Source: an uncultured Roseburia sp. (GTDB lineage: Bacteria > Bacillota > Clostridia > Lachnospirales > Lachnospiraceae). Taken from it: a stretch of DNA of 64,000 bases. A program made the translations under genes and the position numbers. Every line of letters begins with the position of its first letter. Position 1 is the first letter of the stretch. Location: NCBI GenBank assembly GCA_934292805.1, contig CAKQXQ010000008.1, positions 10,534 to 74,533 on the forward strand, read 5' to 3'. Below are positions 33,587 through 41,012 of the stretch, one piece after another. The notes beneath the pieces are model-generated. The model saw only the letters and a program-made list of their open reading frames with translations, was not told the DNA's origin and made no database searches.

Positions 33587-34972
33587 ATGAGATGGTCAAA
33601 TGAGATGTTTTATGTTCTTTTACTTAATTCTTTTACAGGTGCAGTGGCATATATATTTTGGATAGCATTAAAAAAGCAGATGGAGAAGCACAAGAAACTG
33701 AAATACATATATCCAATGCTTGGAATCGTAGAACTGTTTTTTCTGATTCCGGTAATGATTATTTACCTGAAGATTACCACGCATGTTCCGGGTACTATTG
33801 GGGCATATTATGGAAAATTGTTTCTCAGGACACCGGTTATCTATGCTTTGCAGTGCGTGATCGCCGGCATATGGATTCTTGGTGTGATATTTAATTTAGG
33901 AAACTATGGACTGGAATATATGAAGTTCCGGCAAGTATTGAAGAAAAATATAGTATATTCTCAACCGAGGAAAGAAAAAGACCGGATTCAAAAAGAACTC
34001 GGAATAAAAGAAACAGTAGAAATATATCAGAATTATAGTGTTCCATCCCCTATTGTCGTTGGCTGGATAAGTAAGAAAATAATTTTTCCTGTAAAAGACT
34101 ATGAAAAAGAAGAATTAGTGACAATCCTCTATCATGAGATGATACATATCAGACAGCATATTCTTATCATGAAAAAGGTGGCAATATTTTTGAAATTGAT
34201 TTTCTGGTGTAATCCGATGATGACGAGCCTTCTGCAAAATATTGATGAATGGGGAGAGGTTGCATGTGACAGATATGTATGCAATGAGACAATGTATCCT
34301 TATACCACACAGGAATACTATCGGATTGCTGTGAAAGGTCTGGAACAATCCCAGATTTGGATACCGGAGATGGTTACAGGCTTTCAGAAAAAGAGTAACT
34401 TTAAAAGGAGAATATTGCGGATGAAAAATTATAAGAAAGAAAACGAAATGAAGCTTATAAGCGGTGTGGCTTTAAGTATGATGTTATGTATAGTTACCTC
34501 TACATCAATTTTTGCGGCTGGTGAAGGATTTAAATCTATATATGAAAAATTCTATAATGAAACAGAAGTTACAGTAGAAGAAGAGTATATACCGGTTGAA
34601 CAGCTGGAAGAATATGAAGAAATGATCGATCCTGCCAATTATGTAGATTATGAAATTGTAGAGGCTGGAAAAGCAGAAAATTCCAGTCGCACAATGGGAG
34701 AAATCACAGGAGAAATTGGGAAAGGAAGCATACAGGCAGAAAGCATTTATGTGAAGAAGGGTCAGTCAGTTGTAATGGCAATTTCCGTTACACCGGCAAC
34801 GCAATCGGTTCGAGTAGGAATAATTGATAATAAGAATAATATGCGTTATGTGAATGGAAAAGACAGCATTATGCATTCATTTGAAGTGAGTACATCAGGC
34901 TACTATACACCAGTAGTATTTAATGATTCAACGGTAAAAGTAAATATCAGTGGAACTTATTACGTGAAATAA
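33587..34972 (+). CDS. M56-family (BlaR1/MecR1-like) membrane metalloprotease with novel sensor domain
   Basis: The 461-residue protein has N-terminal membrane helices (about residues 5-25, 36-58, 82-104). The zinc protease motif HEMIH comes near residue 183, with the downstream Glu in EWGEVACDRY, then a final helix (about residues 285-310, ALSMMLCIVTSTSIFAA). In BlaR1 the C-terminal outer domain is a penicillin-binding sensor. Here it is replaced by about 150 residues rich in acidic and beta-type sequence (VTVEEEYIPVEQLEEYEE, then a small beta domain ending SGTYYVK). The signal is therefore probably not a beta-lactam bound in the usual way. Its expected partner is the BlaI repressor at 21221. 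Confidence 0.88.
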   Translation: MRWSNEMFYVLLLNSFTGAVAYIFWIALKKQMEKHKKLKYIYPMLGIVELFFLIPVMIIYLKITTHVPGTIGAYYGKLFLRTPVIYALQCVIAGIWILGVIFNLGNYGLEYMKFRQVLKKNIVYSQPRKEKDRIQKELGIKETVEIYQNYSVPSPIVVGWISKKIIFPVKDYEKEELVTILYHEMIHIRQHILIMKKVAIFLKLIFWCNPMMTSLLQNIDEWGEVACDRYVCNETMYPYTTQEYYRIAVKGLEQSQIWIPEMVTGFQKKSNFKRRILRMKNYKKENEMKLISGVALSMMLCIVTSTSIFAAGEGFKSIYEKFYNETEVTVEEEYIPVEQLEEYEEMIDPANYVDYEIVEAGKAENSSRTMGEITGEIGKGSIQAESIYVKKGQSVVMAISVTPATQSVRVGIIDNKNNMRYVNGKDSIMHSFEVSTSGYYTPVVFNDSTVKVNISGTYYVK

Positions 34973-35010
34973 AAATATTTAAAATAAGGATTATAAAAAA
35001 ATACTATTCT

Positions 35011-35040
35011 GGTTTCAAAATCATATCCAGGCATCTTCTT
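35011..35040 (+). promoter_or_regulatory. Weak TcdR-type promoter of the holin gene
   Basis: GGTTTCAA, 15 nt, TCTTCTT. The -10-side box and spacing match copies A-C exactly; the -35 side differs from AGTTTACA at three of eight positions. It lies 26 nt before the holin start. Support is moderate because the -35 box is degenerate. Confidence 0.4.
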
Positions 35041-35065
35041 ACCCTTAAGAAAGGAGATGATGTAC

Positions 35066-35305
35066 ATGGAACAGGCACTTATTGAAGCGGCAACTACGCA
35101 GGGTATCTGGGTACTGTTATTTGTTTTTCTGTTTTTCTACACAATCAAAAACAATGAAAAACTGATAGAGAAACAGGACCAGAGAGACGCTAATTATCAG
35201 CAGTTATTATCAGATATGACAGAAAAATATTCTATCATTGAAGATATCAGGGAAAGTGTTGTTGAAATCCGAAAACAGATTGAAAATATTTCAACAGAAC
35301 AGTAA
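35066..35305 (+). CDS. UviB/BhlA-type holin-like peptide
   Basis: This 79-residue protein has a short N-terminus (MEQALIEAATTQG), one hydrophobic helix at about residues 13-29 (IWVLLFVFLFFYTI), and a charged coiled tail (NEKLIEKQDQRDANYQQLL, EDIRESVVEIRKQIENIS). This matches the BhlA/UviB family, holin-like pore formers linked to bacteriocin release in Bacillus and Clostridium perfringens. The ATG at 35066 has AAGGAG 9 nt upstream; ATGs at 35057 and 35060 overlap that site. It follows the M56 gene by 93 bp and completes the sigma, lysin and holin set. Confidence 0.85.
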   Translation: MEQALIEAATTQGIWVLLFVFLFFYTIKNNEKLIEKQDQRDANYQQLLSDMTEKYSIIEDIRESVVEIRKQIENISTEQ

Positions 35306-35323
35306 AGGCAACATTAGAAAAAA

Positions 35324-35400
35324 CGCGAGGATCGCACTGCGGCGGACGGAAGTACGCCGCATATCGTGTCCCGCCGTAGATAGTGATTCTCGTGGGTTCG
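35324..35400. repeat. Dispersed GC-rich hairpin repeat, copy 1
   Basis: A 23-nt stretch beginning CGCGAGGATCGCACTGCGG is identical to 39837-39859. The following part has the same layout as that copy: a GCCGCATAT-like inner arm, CCCGCCG, and GATTCTCG at the end. The GC content is far above the surroundings. It lies just after the holin gene, near the right edge of the island. Confidence 0.75.
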
Positions 35401-35472
35401 ATTCTTATTATGAAGCTAATGTGAATAAAAAATAAAGTTTTATAAAAGCTTTATAAAATCTGAAAAAAACGA

Positions 35473-35501
35473 TTGACAACAGTAGTTTAAAAAACTATAC
35501 T
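35473..35501 (+). promoter_or_regulatory. Promoter with embedded palindrome, long leader
   Basis: TTGACA (35473-35478), a 17-nt spacer, and TATACT (35496-35501). The spacer contains TAGTTT-N3-AAACTA (35483-35497), made of the same half-sites as the BlaI-type palindromes but in inverted order. The next gene starts 230 nt later. The leader (35502-35731) has no frame or terminator I can support. Confidence 0.65.
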
Positions 35502-35731
35502 TTAATCATATCAAAATCTTAATTATCTAATTTCGTAATTATTCAATAGCCAGATCGGCAGTGATTCCATTTTTAGTGAAATTAGGGATGCATCTTTGGT
35601 TTGCCAGCTATAGGGGAAAGTCTGTGTTCATATAGGAAGGATTCCTTTATTCAGGAATTGAAATTTTTATTAAAAATCAGAGATACATTGAAAAAATTAA
35701 AAAATTCAATTATGATTAAGGGGGAAACTAA

Positions 35732-36649
35732 GTGAATACAAAAGACAGTAAGGTACAATGGCATCCTGCATTTGATGCAGCACTGCAGATAGAATTAGGA
35801 GATGAAGCAAAGTATCTGACATTTGAACCGGAGCATCTGCTCTCGAAGAAGCCTATGCAGATTGATGTGTTGGTGAAGAATGAGAAAAATATTAAAATAA
35901 CAAAGAATATAGGAAGAATCTTCCGGCAGCATAATATTGTAGAATACAAATCGCCGGAAGACTATCTGAATATTGATGATTTTTATAAGGTGTATGGTTA
36001 TACCTGTATTTACAAAACAGAAGTTGAGAAGGTGAATCAGATTCCGGCAGAAGAGCTTACAATCACATTAGTAGGATATCGTTATCCGAGGGAGATGCTG
36101 AAGAACCTTAAAAACGAGAGAAATATCAGCGTTGAGAGTGTGGAGAATGGAATTTACTATCTTCACGGAGATGCAATCCCGATACAGCTTATCGTTGTAC
36201 CAGAATTATCAACGGAGAATAATTACTGGCTTAACAATCTTCGGAATGACTTAAAATCTGGTGGCGAAATGAAATTGTTCATGGAGCAATGTGAAAAGAA
36301 TAAAGATTCAAAATTATTTCAGGCGCTGACAGATGCGGTCATGCGTGCAAATTGGAAAGAAGCAGAGGAGGAGCGAAAAAAAATGAATGATGTGTTTAAA
36401 GAACTTTTTGCAAAAGAATTCGAAGAGTATATGGAAGAGGGAATGCAAAAAGGAATACAAAAAGGAAAAATAGAATTGTTAATAAAAAAATATAAAAAAG
36501 GCTATACAGCAGAGGAAGCAGCAGATGCTTTGGAGGAAAAAACATCCATAGTTCAACAAATATATGACATTATTGGACAGTATGCACCAGATTATGATAT
36601 AGAGAAGATTTGTAACGCGTTTTCACAAAAGAACAGGATTCAGGCATAG
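35732..36649 (+). CDS. PD-(D/E)XK nuclease-like protein of the Rpn/putative-transposase type
   Basis: In this 305-residue protein the first 110 residues fit a PD-(D/E)XK nuclease core: QIDVLVKN supplies the Asp and VEYKSPEDY supplies the E-x-K. The C-terminal third is a charged helical region (KEAEEERKKMNDVFKEL, then EEYMEEGMQKGIQKGKIE), typical of Rpn/YhgA-like proteins that are frequently amplified in Clostridia genomes. The expected role is DNA cleavage in recombination, but activity is not shown. It starts at GTG after AAGGGGG. It has a long leader and lies just outside the regulatory island. Confidence 0.75.
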   Translation: MNTKDSKVQWHPAFDAALQIELGDEAKYLTFEPEHLLSKKPMQIDVLVKNEKNIKITKNIGRIFRQHNIVEYKSPEDYLNIDDFYKVYGYTCIYKTEVEKVNQIPAEELTITLVGYRYPREMLKNLKNERNISVESVENGIYYLHGDAIPIQLIVVPELSTENNYWLNNLRNDLKSGGEMKLFMEQCEKNKDSKLFQALTDAVMRANWKEAEEERKKMNDVFKELFAKEFEEYMEEGMQKGIQKGKIELLIKKYKKGYTAEEAADALEEKTSIVQQIYDIIGQYAPDYDIEKICNAFSQKNRIQA

Positions 36650-36676
36650 AGGTCAGGAATATGGCACTGACAAAAG

Positions 36677-36723
36677 AAAAGGTCGAAGCTGACAGACAAA
36701 TAAGCTGCCGGTTTCGACCTTTT
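36677..36723. terminator. Bidirectional terminator between nuclease gene and typA
   Basis: AAAAGGTCGAA (36677-36687) pairs with TTCGACCTTTT (36713-36723), with AGC/GCT pairing inside. It ends both converging transcripts. Confidence 0.8.
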
Positions 36724-36734
36724 CATATTATGGA

Positions 36735-38573
36735 TTATTTTTTAAAGTTTGCTCTCTTTCTTAAAGTAGGATCCAGAATTCTCTTACGGATACGTAAGGA
36801 TTTTGGTGTAACCTCCAGTAACTCATCAACATCGATAAAGTCAAGAGCCTGCTCTAAGCTTAAGATCTTAGGTGGAACTAAAGTTAAAGCTTCATCAGCA
36901 GAGGAAGAACGTGTGTTTGTAAGGTGTTTCTTTTTACATACATTCAACTCGATATCTTCATTTCTGGAGCAGGAACCAATGACCATACCTGCGTAAACTT
37001 TCTCACCTGGTCCGATGAAAAGAGTACCACGATCCTGTGCGGAGAACAGACCATATGTAACGGACTCTCCGGATTCGAAGGCGATAAGGGAACCAAGCTG
37101 GCGGTAAGCAATCTCACCGCGGTAAGTATCATAGCCATTGAAAATGGTATTGATGATACCATTACCTCTTGTATCGGTCATGAATTCACCTCTGTATCCG
37201 ATCAGACCACGGGATGGAATATTGAATTCAAGCCTTGTATAACCACCTGTCAGAGGTTTCATATTTAACATTTCACCCTTACGCTGGCTTAATTTGTCGA
37301 TAACAGAACCAGTGAACTCGTCTGGTACATCAACATAAGCAAGCTCCATAGGTTCTAATTTCTTGCCATTTTCATCTGTGTGATATAAAACTTCTGCCTT
37401 ACTTACAGCAAATTCATATCCTTCACGACGCATATTTTCGATTAATACAGATAAATGTAATTCTCCACGTCCGGATACCTTGTAGCTGTCAGGAGAATCT
37501 GTTTCTTCTACACGCAGAGAAACATCCGTATTTAATTCACGGAATAAACGGTCTCTTAAATGGCGGGAAGTAATGTATTTTCCTTCCTGTCCTGCTAACG
37601 GGCTGTCATTTACGATGAAGTTCATGGACAGTGTTGGCTCAGAGATCTTCTGGAATGGGATAGCAACAGGATTCTCAACGGAGCAGATCGTATCTCCGAT
37701 ATGGATATCTGCGATACCGGAAATAGCAACGATGGAACCAATGTTTGCTTCTTCAACATCAACTTTATTCAGACCATCAAATTCATATAATTTACTGATA
37801 CGTACTTTTTTCTTCTTATCAGGATCATGATGATTTACAACAACTGCTTCCTGATTGACTTTAAGAGAACCATTATCAATCTTACCGATACCAATACGTC
37901 CAACATACTCATTATAATCGATCGTACTGATCAGAACCTGTGTCGGAGCCTCAGGATCACCCTCCGGAGCAGGGATATAATCTAAGATTGTCTCAAATAA
38001 TGGAGTCATATCTTTCTTGCTGTTAATAAGATCATGGAGTTCGCGGACTGCATAGCCATCTCTTGCAGATGCAAAAAGGAATGGGCAGTCTAACTGTTCG
38101 TCAGAGGCATCCAGATCCATAAATAATTCTAATACTTCGTCAACAACCTCATTCGGACGTGCTTCCGGACGGTCTACCTTATTTACACAGACAACAACCG
38201 GGAGTTTTAAGTCAAGAGCTTTCATTAAAACGAATTTGGTCTGAGGCATAACACCTTCAAATGCATCTACTACGAGGATAACACCATTTACCATTTTAAG
38301 GACACGTTCTACTTCACCACCGAAGTCTGCATGGCCAGGAGTATCAATAACGTTGATCTTTGTTCCTTTATATGTGATTGCTGTGTTCTTAGAAAGAATT
38401 GTGATACCACGTTCTTTCTCAATGTCATTGGAATCCATGACACGCTCAGCAACTTCCTGATTCTCACGGAATACACCACTCTGCTTTAAAAGTTCATCGA
38501 CCAGAGTTGTCTTACCATGGTCAACGTGAGCGATGATTGCTATGTTACGTACGTCTTCACGTTTCTGCTTCAT
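36735..38573 (-). CDS. typA: Translational GTPase TypA/BipA
   Basis: TypA is an EF-G-like GTPase that binds ribosomes and helps large-subunit assembly and stress growth. The 612-residue protein has G1 AHVDHGKTTL, switch 2 DTPGHADFGGE, NKVD, domain II around residues 200-300, and an EF-G-type domain III/V. The BipA-specific end has GLIGYRGEFMTDTRG and LTNTRSSSADEAL. The length is standard. On the minus strand GAGAG precedes the ATG. It converges with the nuclease gene and is divergent from the SSB-like gene. Confidence 0.97.
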   Translation of the reverse strand: MKQKREDVRNIAIIAHVDHGKTTLVDELLKQSGVFRENQEVAERVMDSNDIEKERGITILSKNTAITYKGTKINVIDTPGHADFGGEVERVLKMVNGVILVVDAFEGVMPQTKFVLMKALDLKLPVVVCVNKVDRPEARPNEVVDEVLELFMDLDASDEQLDCPFLFASARDGYAVRELHDLINSKKDMTPLFETILDYIPAPEGDPEAPTQVLISTIDYNEYVGRIGIGKIDNGSLKVNQEAVVVNHHDPDKKKKVRISKLYEFDGLNKVDVEEANIGSIVAISGIADIHIGDTICSVENPVAIPFQKISEPTLSMNFIVNDSPLAGQEGKYITSRHLRDRLFRELNTDVSLRVEETDSPDSYKVSGRGELHLSVLIENMRREGYEFAVSKAEVLYHTDENGKKLEPMELAYVDVPDEFTGSVIDKLSQRKGEMLNMKPLTGGYTRLEFNIPSRGLIGYRGEFMTDTRGNGIINTIFNGYDTYRGEIAYRQLGSLIAFESGESVTYGLFSAQDRGTLFIGPGEKVYAGMVIGSCSRNEDIELNVCKKKHLTNTRSSSADEALTLVPPKILSLEQALDFIDVDELLEVTPKSLRIRKRILDPTLRKRANFKK

Positions 38574-38833
38574 AAATTATCTCTCTTTCTTATGTGTGTA
38601 AATTAAATAGTTTCCTATTAATATAACTTTAAATATGACTTGAACTTATTTATTCTATCACATTTTTTTCAGAACGCAAGTAGCACGGACTAATTTTTTT
38701 AAGCTTTTTTCAGAAAACAAGAAATACTTATCGACATATTTCTCGAAAATTCCGCAGACAGAAAATGGTAAAAAAGATTTGTCAGGCAGATCACCTATCT
38801 ATGTGGTGACAAAGAGGAAGGGAGAAAAAATTC

Positions 38834-39469
38834 ATGGCAGATAAAATTTTTGAAAATAACCAGGTGTCGATCGTAGGAGAGATTGTTTCTGATTTCAGAT
38901 TCAGTCACGAAGTATATGGAGAAGGTTTTTATGTGGTAGATGTGGCAGTCAACCGGTTAAGTAACTTTATGGACTACATACCACTAATGGTTTCAGAGCG
39001 TCTGATCGATGTAAATGCTGATTATATCGGACAGATGATTTATGTTATGGGACAGTTCCGCTCCTTCAACCGGCATGAGGAGAAGAAAAACAGGCTTGTG
39101 CTTTCTGTTTTTGTGAGAGAATTGGAACTGATTGATGAGATACCGGAGGACATAAAAACAAATCAGATTTTTCTGGATGGTTATATCTGTAAAGAGCCGA
39201 TCTACAGGAAAACCCCGCTGGGCAGGGAGATTGCGGATCTTCTGATCGCAGTAAACCGGTCATATGGAAAATCCGATTATATCCCATGTATCTGTTGGGG
39301 GAGAAATGCAAGGTTTGCATCAGGATTTGAAGTGGGAGGACATATCCAGGTATGGGGACGCATCCAGAGCAGGGAATATGTGAAAAAAATCAGCGAGATG
39401 GAAACGGAAAAGAGAGTTGCTTATGAAGTGTCAGTGAGCAAAGTCGAGTTTTTGCCGGACGAAATCTGA
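38834..39469 (+). CDS. Single-stranded-DNA-binding-like protein with two OB folds
   Basis: This 211-residue protein reads as two successive OB-fold halves (about residues 1-100 and 105-211). The first has NQVSIVGEIVSDFRFSHEVYGEGFYVVDVAVNR; the second has IFLDGYICKEPIYRKTPLGREIADLLIAVNR, followed by the DYIPCICWGRNA motif typical of SSB. It lacks the acidic C-terminal tip (DDDIPF) of the housekeeping SSB, so it is a paralogue. The role in DNA metabolism is inferred. The 260-base gap before it holds divergent promoter sequence that I cannot define exactly. Confidence 0.75.
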   Translation: MADKIFENNQVSIVGEIVSDFRFSHEVYGEGFYVVDVAVNRLSNFMDYIPLMVSERLIDVNADYIGQMIYVMGQFRSFNRHEEKKNRLVLSVFVRELELIDEIPEDIKTNQIFLDGYICKEPIYRKTPLGREIADLLIAVNRSYGKSDYIPCICWGRNARFASGFEVGGHIQVWGRIQSREYVKKISEMETEKRVAYEVSVSKVEFLPDEI

Positions 39470-39498
39470 ACGGATTCGGAAAGAATGTATTTGCTGCA

Positions 39499-39527
39499 TT
39501 GACAAGGTGTGAAGATGATGTTATGAT
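39499..39527 (+). promoter_or_regulatory. Sigma-A promoter of the lysine riboswitch transcript
   Basis: TTGACA (39499-39504), a 17-nt spacer, and TATGAT (39522-39527); the aptamer begins about 15 nt after the expected start point. Confidence 0.85.
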
Positions 39528-39549
39528 TTAGCCAATAAAAATATTGCTT

Positions 39550-39794
39550 GGTAGAGGTTGCGTACTTTATGAGTATCTTTTTGGATGTGTCAGGCACAGT
39601 CGAGAGAAAGTGAAAGGAGAGTACGCCGAAAGAGTATATCACCTGAGGATATATTACTTGGGCATGAAGTGAAGAACTTTATGACTGTCATCTGATTTAC
39701 GGATGGGGAGCTATCAGATTCCTGAAAGCCTGCAGAAGATGCAGGAAGATTTATTCAGAATTCAGAGAGACCGGTCCAGTTACCGGTCTTTTTT
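39550..39794 (+). ncRNA. Lysine riboswitch (L-box) with terminator
   Basis: The aptamer spans 39550-39715. It begins GGTAGAGGTTGCG and contains GAGTAT, GGAGAGTACGCCGAA and the last conserved part GGGGAGCTATC, which closes helix P1 with the opening GGTAG. A small hairpin, CCTGC-N7-GCAGG (39729-39745), follows. Then comes the expression-platform terminator GACCGGT-N6-ACCGGTC with T6 (39769-39794). High lysine is expected to favour termination. The next gene is dapA, but 230 bases of repeat and a second promoter lie between. Confidence 0.93.
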
Positions 39795-39923
39795 ATGTAA
39801 TAGGAAACTTCGTTTCCATTACATAAAAAAACGCTCCGCGAGGATCGCACTGCGGCGGATAAGAAACATGTCGCATATTGCGACCCGCCGCAGGCGGAGA
39901 ATCTCGCAAGCGAGATTCTTTTT
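39795..39923. repeat. Hairpin and dispersed GC-rich repeat, copy 2
   Basis: ATGTAAT-type arms (39795-39824) form one hairpin with a short TTC loop. Copy 2 of the dispersed repeat follows: 39837-39859 is identical to 35324-35346. It continues with TGTCGCATATTGCGACC and CCGCCGCAG arms and ends in GAATCTCGC-AA-GCGAGATTC with T6 (39899-39923), itself a terminator-like stem. Confidence 0.75.
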
Positions 39924-39975
39924 TATATATTCGGAATATTGATTTCCGGAGTATAAAATGCTCCACGCAACATTT

Positions 39976-40004
39976 TTAACAAAAAAAGTTTTAAAGCGTA
40001 TAAT
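39976..40004 (+). promoter_or_regulatory. Second promoter of dapA
   Basis: TTAACA (39976-39981), a 17-nt spacer, and TATAAT (39999-40004). It lies downstream of the riboswitch terminator and would give lysine-independent dapA transcription. Confidence 0.75.
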
Positions 40005-40024
40005 GAACGTAGGAGGAAATGGAT

Positions 40025-40909
40025 ATGTCTATTTTTAAAGGCGCAGGTGTAGCGATCGTAACACCAATGAAGAATAATGAAGATGTGAATTATGAAAAGT
40101 TAGAGGAACTGATCAACTGGCAGATCGATCAGGGAACAGATGCGATCATTATTGCAGGTACCACAGGAGAGAGTTCCACACTTACGATGGAAGAACACAG
40201 CAAGGTGATCAAGGCTGCAGTTGAATTCACAAAACACCGTGTTCCTGTGGTTGCAGGTTCCGGATCAAACTGTACAAGAGAGGCTATTTATCTGACACAG
40301 GAAGCAGAGAATGCAGGGGCAGACGGAATCCTCGCTGTCACACCTTACTACAATAAATGTACGCAGGGTGGATTGATTCGCTATTATTCTGAAATTGCGG
40401 AGTGTACAAAACTACCGATTATCATGTATAATGTACCTGGAAGGACCGGATGTAATATTCTTCCGGAGACAGCTGCGAAGATTTATAAAGATGTTGAAAA
40501 TGTTGTAGCAATCAAAGAAGCAACAGGAAGTGTGGCTCAGGCATCCCAGCTGATGTATCTTACAGATGGAAAGATCGATCTTTATTCAGGTGAAGATGGA
40601 ATCGTTGTTCCATTACTGGCGATCGGGGCAGTTGGTGTGATTTCGGTATGGTCGAACGTTGCACCAGACAAGGTACACAATATGTGCCAGAGTTTCTTTG
40701 ATGGAGATCTTGTGACATCGATGAAGTTACAGAGAGAAGCTCAGCCGCTTATAAGTGCATTATTTTCAGAAGTGAATCCAATCCCTGTGAAGAAGGCATT
40801 GAACCTTATGGGCAGAGAAGTTGGAACACTCCGTTCTCCATTGACAGAGATGACAGAGAAGAACGCAGTAATGCTCGAAGAGGCTATGAAAGCTTACGGC
40901 ATTTTATAA
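40025..40909 (+). CDS. dapA: 4-Hydroxy-tetrahydrodipicolinate synthase
   Basis: DapA condenses pyruvate with aspartate semialdehyde, the first committed step to diaminopimelate and lysine. The 294-residue TIM barrel has AGTTGESSTLT, the YYNKCTQGGL and YNVPGRTGCN segments with the catalytic tyrosines, and the Schiff-base lysine in AIKEATGS. AGGAGG (40011-40016) lies 8 nt before this ATG; an ATG 6 nt upstream is too close to it. Both a lysine riboswitch and a local promoter precede it. A terminator separates it from dapB. Confidence 0.97.
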   Translation: MSIFKGAGVAIVTPMKNNEDVNYEKLEELINWQIDQGTDAIIIAGTTGESSTLTMEEHSKVIKAAVEFTKHRVPVVAGSGSNCTREAIYLTQEAENAGADGILAVTPYYNKCTQGGLIRYYSEIAECTKLPIIMYNVPGRTGCNILPETAAKIYKDVENVVAIKEATGSVAQASQLMYLTDGKIDLYSGEDGIVVPLLAIGAVGVISVWSNVAPDKVHNMCQSFFDGDLVTSMKLQREAQPLISALFSEVNPIPVKKALNLMGREVGTLRSPLTEMTEKNAVMLEEAMKAYGIL

Positions 40910-40915
40910 AAAAGA

Positions 40916-40941
40916 GGGGCTGTTGTTACAGCCCCATTTTT
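40916..40941 (+). terminator. Terminator between dapA and dapB
   Basis: GGGGCTG pairs with CAGCCCC across TTGTTA, followed by ATTTTT. It begins 7 nt after the dapA stop and may reduce dapB readthrough. Confidence 0.88.
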
Positions 40942-41012
40942 GTGCGCAGAAGAATGATACAGGCGAAAGCCTGCAAAACAAGAGAAAAGATACGAAAGGC
41001 AGGAACCAGAAA

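Noticed and set aside
21137..35305. Prophage remnant (lysin, holin, sigma factor, XRE regulator together)
   Set aside because: No integrase, terminase, portal, capsid or tail gene is present, and the BlaI, M56, RCC1 and YcxB genes are not phage-like; a sigma-controlled release module explains the set better.
35380..35410. GGTTCGATTC resembling a tRNA T-arm
   Set aside because: No acceptor, D or anticodon stems pair around it; it belongs to the dispersed GC-rich repeat.
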